From the NCBI GenBank assembly GCA_004352715.1, contig SCFE01000014.1:1613426-1677425 (forward strand): DNA of 64,000 bases, given 5' to 3'. The position numbers and the translations under genes were made by a program. Numbering within the stretch: the stretch's first letter is position 1; each line of letters begins with the position of its first letter. Below the pieces are notes generated by a model. That model did no database searches and was not told the DNA's origin. It saw nothing but the letters and a program-made list of their open reading frames with translations. This document shows positions 13,901 through 26,500 of this stretch, piece after piece. Source of the DNA: Hofstenia miamia (taxonomy: Eukaryota; Xenacoelomorpha; Acoela).

Positions 13901-16900
13901 TCTTCATATATCTTTGTTAAAGAAATGTGTCTATATACAATACACACTCACACATAACACCATTAAACTCACACTCACTACATACCTCCACTACGTACTA
14001 CTACATAACGATAACGAGACCTAGATGTAATAACTTTATTTATTATCTAACATTTCGATTTTGCTTCAAAATTTATAGGAAAATATGTAGCCATTTTCAG
14101 AAAATTCTTATTAAATTCAGTAAATTTCTTCTTAATCACCTCAATAAATACATTATTTCATAAAATTACTTTTCTCAGGAGATATTAAACTTAACCCAAG
14201 ACCAATTATAAAATATTCTAAATTAGAAACTAAATTGAAAACTTACTGCAATAATTATAAATTCGTTTAATTCAATGGTAGAAGTCTAAATTCAGCAGAA
14301 GCGGTTTTCTAAGCTTAATAAAGAGGATACGATAAAACCCAATATTCTTAAGTACTGAAAGTTCGTTGCAGCATGGCACCGGGCCTAATTTGCTTCATCA
14401 TGGTTGACATTATTTCGACATTTTCATAAAAAGCAATTAGGTAGAGTCGGCGGACTCAATATTAGCTCCAAAAAGTCTAAGACCAGGGGGTACATTGAAA
14501 TTTGAATTAAACTACGATATATTTTATTAACTGTGGATAAAGGTTATAGCATTTGACAATAAATACCATAAAGTACTGATTAATATCGCATACAACCCAA
14601 ATATAAATTTATTAAAGTAAATAACATAACATTTCCAAAGTAAATCACTTTATTATTCGTTAAATTTAATTGTTGACTTTAATATACATTATATTTATAT
14701 AAAAAATTCGTTAAAGGAATTTTGTGCCACATACGATTTTCGTTGTGTAAATACTGAGTGTTCTACAGGACATAACAATGTAGTTGACCACACCTTAACC
14801 AATTCAGATTCATTTTTTTAAATCCTTAATGTTCGCATAATATCTACATATTTGAACAATTTTCCCAATTTTTTTCCCATTATCTATCTTATATACTTTT
14901 TCATGGATCAATACAGACCCATTCCATAATCTTTTGATCGCACCTGCATTTATAATGAGTTTGCGTTTTGCTAATAGACGAGAATCGCCATTGTCATTGT
15001 TAAAGTATTATTTTTAATAGAATTAGTTTCATGCAAAAGTCGACTTTTCGCCATTTTTGAGCAATTTTATTCAACCCTGTTAAGAAATATTGAAAGCCTT
15101 TACAAGTGCACATCTATAGGGCTGGGCCCGTTTATGCCATGATTAAGATTTGGGCTGAAATTTATTCTTGCACCGGAAGTGCATGCAAATAGGATTCTTT
15201 TCTATGAGAAATTTGATTTCTGCAAAAATATTAAAATTTTTCCATACCTAGTGTTCAGATTAAGCATAAGGGCGTCTAATGCCATGGGAGCAACGACAAC
15301 CTTGATATATTTTGTTTTCTGAAGAAAAACTGTGTGAGTCCCGCCGAGGCGCCTCGTGCGTAAAGCCAGAGCCAGATCGCAATTTAAAATAGAAAAGAAA
15401 GAGGAGCAATTCTTTATCTTCTGGTGTTTTCGAATTTTAAATACCTTCATTAGTTCGTGAGCTATAAGCGTTTAAATATTGCTTGGGGTAGCCATCACAG
15501 ATTTTGAATTCTGCTTAAATTATTTTTTTAAAAAAATTCCACGTAAAAAGAATTGTTGGTTTTCAATTTATTGAATTATATTTTAAAGAACCAAAAATTT
15601 ACCGATGTAAGCTAGCAGTTTGTATTGATTAGTAGCCCAACTAGTAGCCATTTTGGTTGCAAGAAAATTCATTTCTTTGTGGTTGGAAACGCTGGTGAGA
15701 TGGGCTCCTTTATGTCTGCACGTTTGTTCTGCTTTATTCCAACCGAGACTTACATTCAGATAAACAAATAAATAACAAGACCGATCGTAGAATTCCCACG
15801 AGTTCATTTCATCACATTTATACACTAAATAGTTTGCATGAATATCCTTGATTTTATTCTTAAGAAAAGCCTTGCAATAATGCAGTTAATGATATTGCAA
15901 TCAAAATATATATATATATATATATTACAATTCACATTTGCTACCAATATAATATTTCAATATATTGGAATATTAGGATTTACTGAAAAATACCTACTTG
16001 TATTTTTATCAGAGAAAAGTTCCTGAAACTATGCTTGACATTATCTTCAACATTCCTAGAGGTTTGTTAATCCTAATTTAGCTGATGTCAGCTATTCAAA
16101 ATAATTGTACATGTGAGAGAGATATGATGGTACTCTAAGTTTGTCAATATTGTATGTTAGGGGTCCCCTTTCATATTAACGACATTTCACATTTGAAAAA
16201 CATTATTTCAATATAATGGCACTCGTCATAATTTTTTTGAAAAATGAAAAAATATTTTTTGATTATCTGCTATTTTTAATCAAATTTCACTGAACCGCCT
16301 ACAACTAGGAGACTGAAAGGAATATATAATCTGATATATACAAAAAATGACAATCCTGTTGCACTTGACAGTCAATCCTAGTTCTAATCGCATTTTATCA
16401 AATAAATTTGGAAATTATGAGCATTTCTTCGATAATTTCAAGGTTCAAAGAAAGTGATTAAAAAGTTATCTTATGTTTTATATCCGTAAAGATCTAGTTG
16501 ACAATGAATACTATCTTAGATTAGCCCTCCACAGGGGACGTTTATTCGAATATAATACGAAATGAAAGCTCAAGTGGAAGGTGTAACAAATAAATTTTTG
16601 AATTTTCGGAGCTGATAATTTTACATAAAAGTGTAAGCGAGTTGGGTCTGATAATTTTTTCGGATTTTCAAATCGCGATGAACAGCTGATAATCCAACTC
16701 GGCTTAAACCGACCAGTGTATTAATCAACCAATCAAGCAATGTGATGAAACAGAAATGAGAAAACTACTTTTTCCATATTTCCTAAATCTAATTTTAATA
16801 GAGTTTTTAAATTAATGACTTGTAAGTTCGTATAAGTCTTATACAACTTGCATTTATATATTTTTTCTTTTTTTCATAAAAATAAAATGCTTCGACCGTG

Positions 16901-19900
16901 CTATTTAGCTAAATTTTGCAAGTATATCTTGGACTAAAAATTTACAGTCTAGCATTAGTCAGATCATAATTAACGTGCCTATGGAACATAAAACTTTCGT
17001 CAGTAAGATTGGTAGACTTACGCCATAATTATAAATTATGCGAGAATATATAGAATTGCGCAACTTCGATGCTGCATTTAGATCATTTATTGTTGAGTGT
17101 GATTGTAGCTCGCTAAATGTGTGGATTAAAAGCGAAAATGCAAGAGACACTTCTCTATCACGTGGTACTTTTTTGAACCATTAGCGTTTAAAACATTTTC
17201 TAGGATCATGAAAAATTGCCAAAATCCCTGAGAAGTTTAAGGTTAAATAAATACTCTTAGAAATGTTTAGAAAAAAATTACGACGGCTAGTGATGAGATC
17301 GGTGTGTTGAGTTTGAGATTTAATTTGGTAATATGCAATAAAGTGTGCCATTCCATCAACATTAGAAACTGATAAAACTAAGCGAACTTCTTCAAAGAAG
17401 GATACAATAGGCGAAAGAAACGTTTGTGTTTGGTTTCCAGGACAAATTTTCGAGAGGATTATACCACTTTTCACATCCTAAACACCAATATAATTAATTC
17501 AATGAATATCAATAGGTCAAGAGCTACATGTAAGAAACACTATTCGTAGCTAAGCCAAAGATATTTACCTCAATAACTAAACTAGCATCTTCACATGTGA
17601 GACCTGGAAGATGGAAACTATTTGATTCTTTTGAGTTAAAATCGATTATTACGAACTCGCTTAATCCACCGGATATCATCCATATTTTATAATAAGGCAT
17701 TGATGTCGAAGTCGCGGAAATTGCTGCACATGGCATCGTGCACAAATTACTTAAGCATCTTGGACAAACTAAATAATTTTCTAATACATTCCACTCTCGA
17801 AAAACTGATCCTTATTTATCCGAACTGTTTAAATGGATCGGATTTTGTTGTATTACAATTTTTCTATCTGATGTTCAATTACCAACATTCATATTACGAC
17901 TTCGACCCTAAAATACAAAAAACTATAAAAAACTGAACTTATTTTTCATTCGATTGTCCGAATCTTTGCTTTTTCTATATGTTAAATATAATTTTAGTGG
18001 AAATTTACGATTTTACTCCTTTTTCAATATAAACGCCTATTAAGTAATATTATGTTTCTTGATTTCAAATTCACAATTTCGCGTTTTATTGGGAAATAAC
18101 AGAGTCGGATTACCTAGAGCCACCGTAGACTGTAATTTGTTATCGTTTAAAACATACTAAATTTCATACAAAATGCAAATTAGATTAATTATCAATAATT
18201 GTATTAAATTTGCTATTCAATATATAACCAATCAAATAACATAAAATCAAATGTAATAATCTTTTTTTAAAATATCTAATATCAATTACTAAGGTATAGT
18301 GTCAATCAGTCCTTTGAATCAGTGCTAACCAAATTTGAACATCAGTTTAATCCATATTACTGAAAGTAAGTTGTGCTGATGAAGAAAATGGTTTTCATAT
18401 TCATACTAGTGATGCTTACGATGCAATATCCAGCATGCATTCTTTACTTAACACTTTCAGTCCGGCAAGATAACTTTGCCAATGTTTATCATTTTGTACA
18501 CCTAGTTTACCTCATTTATTGGTATTTTAGGCATATAAATACTAATTAAGTTATGAAACACTCTCTTACCATATTTTGTTTATGAATCATAAATGATACA
18601 TCCGTACACAAGTGAAGTAAAAAGTAGAAACTATTAACTATCAATAATCCTAACTAATAAATTAGAAATATACCTACAAGTAAAAGCAAAATCCTCAAAA
18701 TAGTTTTAAAAGTTATATAGTTAACCTTGACGAAAACATTGCTCTGTTTTATAACCATAGTAAATAGAGACATAAACGTATCAAAAATTTTTACAACACC
18801 CATATCATGTGCATGCTGTATTCATATACAGTATTTGGACATTCAACATTGATTTTTCTCTTTGTCTTGAAGTCAATTCTTTTGAATTTTTTACTGCATC
18901 ACAACCTGCATACGTGGACAACAGCAAAATCATCGAATTATCAAACCAGCTACCAACAATTGCTCCATTAGTTTTCTCAACCCGACATTCATAAGCTCTT
19001 TTCCCTTGTTAAAAAACAATTGATTTTCATTTTTTGTGTTACAACTTTGAAATCTCTTTTTGTACAACGTGGCAACACAATGTATCCCCAGATTTTCAAT
19101 GCAAATTGCACTTCTAAAAAATCAAGATAATTTTCGAAGTACACAAATGACTCTTGTTCTTCGGCAAATGTTTTACCAAAACCAAGAGAACACCTCCTGG
19201 TTTATTCCACATAATTCACCAGGTCAAGTTCTTTCCCATAATGTATCAAAAAATCAAGTGTATATACGATTGCAACTATTTCTTGAGTTAACTTTGAAAC
19301 ACCATTTGTTCGGTACTTCAGTAAATATTGTTTTAAGACAGATCTGCCCCTGAATAGGAATGTCTCTGAATTGGCCTTGTTTTGCGACATGCTGTACAAA
19401 TGAAGGTCAACAATATTCGTATTTTTGTCAGCCGATCATAGCTTGGATTTTGGCGATCATCAACAATTTTTTGTTGTCATCAAATTTCATTGAGCAGTTG
19501 ATTTCAAAAAAGCGAAAATGAGAAATATGTGCAGCAACACGATCAAATTTAAACTCTTTTAATCAAGACATTCCGCATCATGTATCATGGCAGTGAAACT
19601 ATTCCCGTTTATATTAATCAACCTAGATACAACTCAAATGATGAGCTCTACTGAAAAGCAAATAAGTTTCATTTGTTTGTTAAACCTATATTTCAATGAG
19701 AATTGAAATAGTTTATATGAGTTCAGTCATCTGCTCATTTAGTCGCTGATCTGTTTGATTATCAAATGACAAACTTAGTGTTTTCTGTGTTTCGTCTTTT
19801 TCCAGATATATTTACATTTTGGAATGGAATATTGTAACTGTTTCTACGATGCCATCATATCTTCAATTTCCTCTTCACTGCAATTTTCAAAATTTTGATG

Positions 19901-20470
19901 CTCTTCTGATTCACTACCGTTTTCATTATTTTCTGGATCGGATACATCAGGGTCATGTATAACAACTAAAAAAATTATAAAACCCTATATATCATTCACC
20001 GCACTTCAATTTCTGATCCATTGAAATTTCAAAAATAGTAGATTTCATTAAATTACAGTACTTGAGTCCGGTTGTATTTTTTATGATACAACAATAAATC
20101 TGATAAGTAATTTCTTACACAAATATTATGCAAAACATACTACATAATTTGATAATAAAACATTTGATTACAATTTTTTCCAAACATAAGTAATTGTGAT
20201 GAATCATATAAATCCTAGAGTAATACAAAATCAACAAACTTTTTATGAGTATTAGAAATTCCTGGGAAGTTTGATCAAAAATTATAATCACCACCGATTG
20301 CAAAATTCATTTAAATAAAAATATGAATATTTTTCACCGCACAAAGATCCATAGATAAAAAATATGTAGATATATAGATATATGATTGACATTAACTGGA
20401 AAAATACATAGTTGTAGCAATGAGAATGCATTGTAAGAAAAAGTTCTTATATAATTCATTCTGCATCGTA

Positions 20471-20505
<35 letters not shown>

Positions 20506-23500
20506 CATTTATTTAAATATATGTGCTGTTTAACTAGCTTTACTTTTGTTGATACACATCAGGCAAAATAAACTTACAATTTTTCGAGCCTCAGCCTTAA
20601 TTAAAAGAGATTAAATATTTTAGCAAAAACTGGGAAACAATTGCGCTTTATATTTCTAATTGAATTCTCTTTTGGCAGATTAATTGAATACTTCAGAAAA
20701 ACAGCAACTTTTAGCTAGTTTTTCTTTGACTATCAGTGAAAGTTTCTCTTGAGAAAGACGTATGCTCTATAATTTTGGCAAAATATGACTTCTCCTTGAT
20801 ATTTTCCCTCTATGATTCAAAATTTAAAATAATTTCTAAATCGTTTTAGAGAAATATTTTATAATAATCATGCTCTTGGTTTGTATTAAGTATTAAATTG
20901 GCATGCATTGATATTCCTAAGAATTCATACCATCTTGGCACATTGGTCCAGTCCACCCGGGCTCACATAATTCATTTTCATTACAAAGACCTGTAATACG
21001 ATCGCAAGGACCATCTCTGCAATGGCATTGTTCTGTGCAACCAGCGCCATAAAATCCATCGTCGCAGACTAAATGTAAATTATTTTATCAATTTTCTTAA
21101 TCTCCTTAACATTAACGAAACTTAAAAAAGATGCTGATATTTATTATAGCAAAGTGATTATAAAAGGAATATGTGGAGGTTTTGGTCTTTAAAAAATTAT
21201 AAAATATAGAAAAAATAGAATTTTTTAAGATAAATATTTAGTATCGAGTACCTTTATGCTGCTGAAGTTTGGGTACCTCGCATATCAAAGCACCAACCAA
21301 CAATATTAAGGAAGTCAATCAAACTGCTTCCGGTTATGTATAAAAAATACTTATTGACTTAGTTCATAAGACATTCAGAAAACAATTTCAACAATATGCT
21401 GAGAAGATTTTGTGAGATGAGACCCATCCTTTGAATGCATATTTGTATCAATTATCCAGCAACAGAACAATATTTTAGAATTCCTTACTTTTGAACAGAT
21501 AATTATAAGAAGGCATTTCTACCAAGTGCTAGCAAATATTTATGGTCCCAAATCAATTTCAATGATTCCTTGAAAATGTGTAATGCTATATATTTTCCTT
21601 TTACCTAACTGAAATTTTTTCATTAGGTACAAGAAATAAAAATTTTATTATTATTGTTATTATTTTTATTACTATAATAACAGGACACCAAACCAAAAAT
21701 GTAGTGTGAAAAAATATGTCCTAACTGACAAATTTAGCGTATGTCGTTTTCCAAATTTTATTAAACCTAACATCAAAAAGAAAATAACAATAAATAACAT
21801 CTGACATAAAATAGTAGTACTTTTTCTAGAAGCATTGAAAAATGCTGCTATTAGAGGTCGACGGTTTTGAAATTTTAACTTCGGTTCGGTTTGGATCGGT
21901 TTCGAAGCTATATTTTCTAATGGTTTTACAAGATTAATTTCAAGTTTTTCNGTGCTGTTTAACTAGCTTTACTTTTGTTGATACACATCAGGCAAAATAA
22001 ACTTACAATTTTTCGAGCCTCAGCCTTAATTAAAAGAGATTAAATATTTTAGCAAAAACTGGGAAACAATTGCGCTTTATATTTCTAATTGAATTCTCTT
22101 TTGGCAGATTAATTGAATACTTCAGAAAAACAGCAACTTTTAGCTAGTTTTTCTTTGACTATCAGTGAAAGTTTCTCTTGAGAAAGACGTATGCTCTATA
22201 ATTTTGGCAAAATATGACTTCTCCTTGATATTTTCCCTCTATGATTCAAAATTTAAAATAATTTCTAAATCGTTTTAGAGAAATATTTTATAATAATCAT
22301 GCTCTTGGTTTGTATTAAGTATTAAATTGGCATGCATTGATATTCCTAAGAATTCATACCATCTTGGCACATTGGTCCAGTCCACCCGGGCTCACATAAT
22401 TCATTTTCATTACAAAGACCTGTAATACGATCGCAAGGACCATCTCTGCAATGGCATTGTTCTGTGCAACCAGCGCCATAAAATCCATCGTCGCAGACTA
22501 AATGTAAATTATTTTATCAATTTTCTTAATCTCCTTAACATTAACGAAACTTAAAAAAGATGCTGATATTTATTATAGCAAAGTGATTATAAAAGGAATA
22601 TGTGGAGGTTTTGGTCTTTAAAAAATTATAAAATATAGAAAAAATAGAATTTTTTAAGATAAATATTTAGTATCGAGTACCTTTATGCTGCTGAAGTTTG
22701 GGTACCTCGCATATCAAAGCACCAACCAACAATATTAAGGAAGTCAATCAAACTGCTTCCGGTTATGTATAAAAAATACTTATTGACTTAGTTCATAAGA
22801 CATTCAGAAAACAATTTCAACAATATGCTGAGAAGATTTTGTGAGATGAGACCCATCCTTTGAATGCATATTTGTATCAATTATCCAGCAACAGAACAAT
22901 ATTTTAGAATTCCTTACTTTTGAACAGATAATTATAAGAAGGCATTTCTACCAAGTGCTAGCAAATATTTATGGTCCCAAATCAATTTCAATGATTCCTT
23001 GAAAATGTGTAATGCTATATATTTTCCTTTTACCTAACTGAAATTTTTTCATTAGGTACAAGAAATAAAAATTTTATTATTATTGTTATTATTTTTATTA
23101 CTATAATAACAGGACACCAAACCAAAAATGTAGTGTGAAAAAATATGTCCTAACTGACAAATTTAGCGTATGTCGTTTTCCAAATTTTATTAAACCTAAC
23201 ATCAAAAAGAAAATAACAATAAATAACATCTGACATAAAATAGTAGTACTTTTTCTAGAAGCATTGAAAAATGCTGCTATTAGAGGTCGACGGTTTTGAA
23301 ATTTTAACTTCGGTTCGGTTTGGATCGGTTTCGAAGCTATATTTTCTAATGGTTTTACAAGATTAATTTCAAGTTTTTCTTAGTCTTAATGAGAGAAGAA
23401 GCATTGACACCAGAAAGACCAGTTCTCTGCATAAAGCAGGATGGTGCTCCTAAAATTTGCAAAATTATAGCAGAAATCAAGGTTAAATAGTTGTCTAGGA

Positions 23501-26500
23501 AATGCAAAATTACCAGTCATTAAAAACCGTTTGAAACCGTACTAGTGAAAATGAGTCGGTTCGGTTGCGGTCTGTGCGAAAACCGCGGTTTCGGTTCGGT
23601 TTACCGTCGACCTCTAGCTGCTATGGGCAAGCATGAGTGTGCGGGAAAATAGAGAAACGTATAGGTAGTTTGCGGACGGATGCGAAATATTCAGAAATAA
23701 GTGTTATTTGTATCTGTCATTTTTAAAAATACATTAATATAATGCAATGCCTACAGACTTTTTAGCCTTTCGTTAACCAGCCTAACAAACCTCCACGTAC
23801 ACATGCATTACGAATATCAGACCAAAAATTGACTAACATTTGATATAACATACAACTGAGATTTTTCTAGGCGTACCTCTCAATGTTAAAAATATGACAT
23901 TATTTTACTTACTTTGATCATGCTGGTTATAGCCCGGTTCACTATGACAACCAAGTGGATCGGGTTTGCACGTTAGTGGTCGAACAACAGGCACTTCGTT
24001 ATAATTCATAAATGGCACTTTGCAATCATTTCCGAAAAGCTGATTACCGCAAGCTAAAAGAAAACGCATCACAAAATTAGCTGGAATTCGTATTTTTTTA
24101 AAAATTTTGTTGTTGAATGTCAATAAAAACACAAATCTTCTACATTAAGAAATTTGAAATTGTACTACACAGGTTTAAGCTTAGTTGGAAATATATAATA
24201 TAAGCCCTCACATATAGATGACTATAGAATACTTCGATATACGTGATGCGCGGGCTATTGATGGCTATTTTTAAAACTTTTTCATATAATTCCTTAAATT
24301 TACTGTGTTGACATTACCCAGCTTGTTGATTGACATATATCAATATTTCTTTGTTGCAAAACACAATCAACAGTGATGATAGTAACAAAATTACAAGAAG
24401 CATAGGCGCCTAATTGTGGAAACTGGAAAGAGGGTTCACAAGATGGCTACAAATTTGGGAGTCTGTGATGGTTCATTGGCAGACTGTGATGGAAGGGATT
24501 AGATATAGGTACTACTCCAGCTAATGTAACTGTCAGCAACATGGCAAGGAAATGCATTTCCCCAGGTTTGATGCTGGATATAAAGTGAACACTGAACTAG
24601 AGATGAAAGCGGCACAGGTTTTGTAAAAAAATTTTCCACCGCAGATAAAAAATCTTTGCCGCTAGCCACCGCAATGGGCGCTTTTTTACCGCAAACCGCA
24701 GCAATACATCAAATTTTACCGCAGTATACCGCAACGAATTGGTTTTTATCTCCGTAAGAAAAGATAGATATTTCTGAATGGTATTTTTAGGGTCATAGAT
24801 CATCCGTAAAAAAATATTTTTACACAATTTCTTAGGTATTTTCTCAATTCGTATTAAAGTATTATCCAATTTTCTATGAAATATGAAAAACTTACTACTC
24901 ATTTTGCTTCAGAAATAGTTTTCTGAGAAATACTTAGAGATTTTAAATCTTAAAACAAAACAGGTGTATAACTACTGTATAACTGTATAACTGCTAACCA
25001 CCGCAGTTGTATAGATCGTTACCGCGGCATATCGGGGTGTTCCGCGGTATTACCGCACTGCACTCAGCTCTACACTGAACCTTATATGGATGTGATGACC
25101 ATCGTGGTGAGCTCTGCATATATCTGGTAACAGAAAAAACGTCATATATTTCACAGGAGAACAAAGCATTAGCACACACGTTTGTCACCTAAGCCTACCT
25201 TACCGTAACCGCTTGAAGTATTTTGTTTGGGATTTTCTGATTATAGAAATGTTACCCGTTTTCCTTATTCTGAAAATCAATATATCAACATTAGCATCAA
25301 TGAAGTGTTCATTTCATTTCTTAAGTGAAACCTTAGTTATAAATAAAAGTTTGGTGCCATTTTGAACAAAATCTGCAAATACTTAGTTAGAATTTTTCAT
25401 ATTACAAAATGTGATTAAAAAGCGTCAATTTATTATGGAATATTTTACCGCAAGTATAAAGTATGTATGATCCGGCGAAATATACTAGCATGAATACTAA
25501 AAATGTTTGTGTTATTAAATTGATAACTTGAAAATAGGCATTCATACCGTATTCACACTGCTTTCCAGTAAATCCAGTTTTACACATGCAAAAACCGTAT
25601 ATGTCATTGCAGATTCCCCCATTATAACATCGTGAGCAAACTTTAGAACATGATGGTGGCCCCCACATGCCATTAGAACAAGCTAAATCAGAAGATTGAA
25701 GTGTCAGTGATATAAAAAAAGGTTACCTCTCACAATGAGTCGCGATATTCCTTGTAGTCCAAGTTCCTGAGTATCCTTGTAAAAAGCCTCATATACACCA
25801 GCATCTTCCAAAGTCACATTAGTAATTTTTAATATCAATCCTTCATTGTTTAGTGGGAGGCCATCTTTCTGCCAAAATGGACCAATATAATAAGACTTGA
25901 ATGTGTCCGTATTGTTTACCATGGTTATTGTGACATTTTCGCCAACACTTTTTGTAATTGTAACGAATTCCGCTTTAATTGCAGCTAAAGTAATCAACTC
26001 ATAGAGTTTTCATAAAGGCAAAAAACAAGTCTTAGAAAAGACATATTAACATTAAAGCAACATTAACCCTAACATGCTTCTTGTGACTTAAAGTAACAAA
26101 AGATTTTGTCCTGATTTTTGAACAATTAGTACAAGCAGCTTAGGATATAGAGCAATGATGATTATTTTATATATTGATTCTAAAAGGAAAATACGAAATA
26201 TTTGATGCAACTACTTCTGGTACCAAATTATAACAAAATTCAATAAGGCGAGAAAGCATTCATACAACAGTTTTAGCTGTGATCGATTTCCAAAGATCTT
26301 GATATCAAGTTTTTCACAAAGAAATGCTTAGCTATATTTTCTCGACTATATTTTGCATGTAGCACTACCTCCTACAGCAATAGTTTCAAATGAACAATTT
26401 GGTAACTGATATCATTTAATTGCATAATAGAATGAGAAAACTTTACCCGACTTGCCAGCAGAGTTGATCCCTTGTAAGATGCTTAATTTTTCCATTCACA

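Larger units (their letters stand above)
20523..23379. repeat. 1428-bp block present twice around a single N (unmerged contig overlap)
   Basis: Positions 20523-21950 and 21952-23379 read as the same sequence, including exon, intron and transposon parts, separated by one N at 21951. The left copy ends exactly at the N and the right copy begins exactly after it. This is what results when the end of one contig and the start of the next overlap but are not merged. A true tandem duplication is possible but less likely. Confidence 0.9.

Noticed and set aside
24597-24902. Minus-strand 101-residue ORF
   Set aside because: It coincides with the hAT-type element 24598-25072 and has no protein motif.
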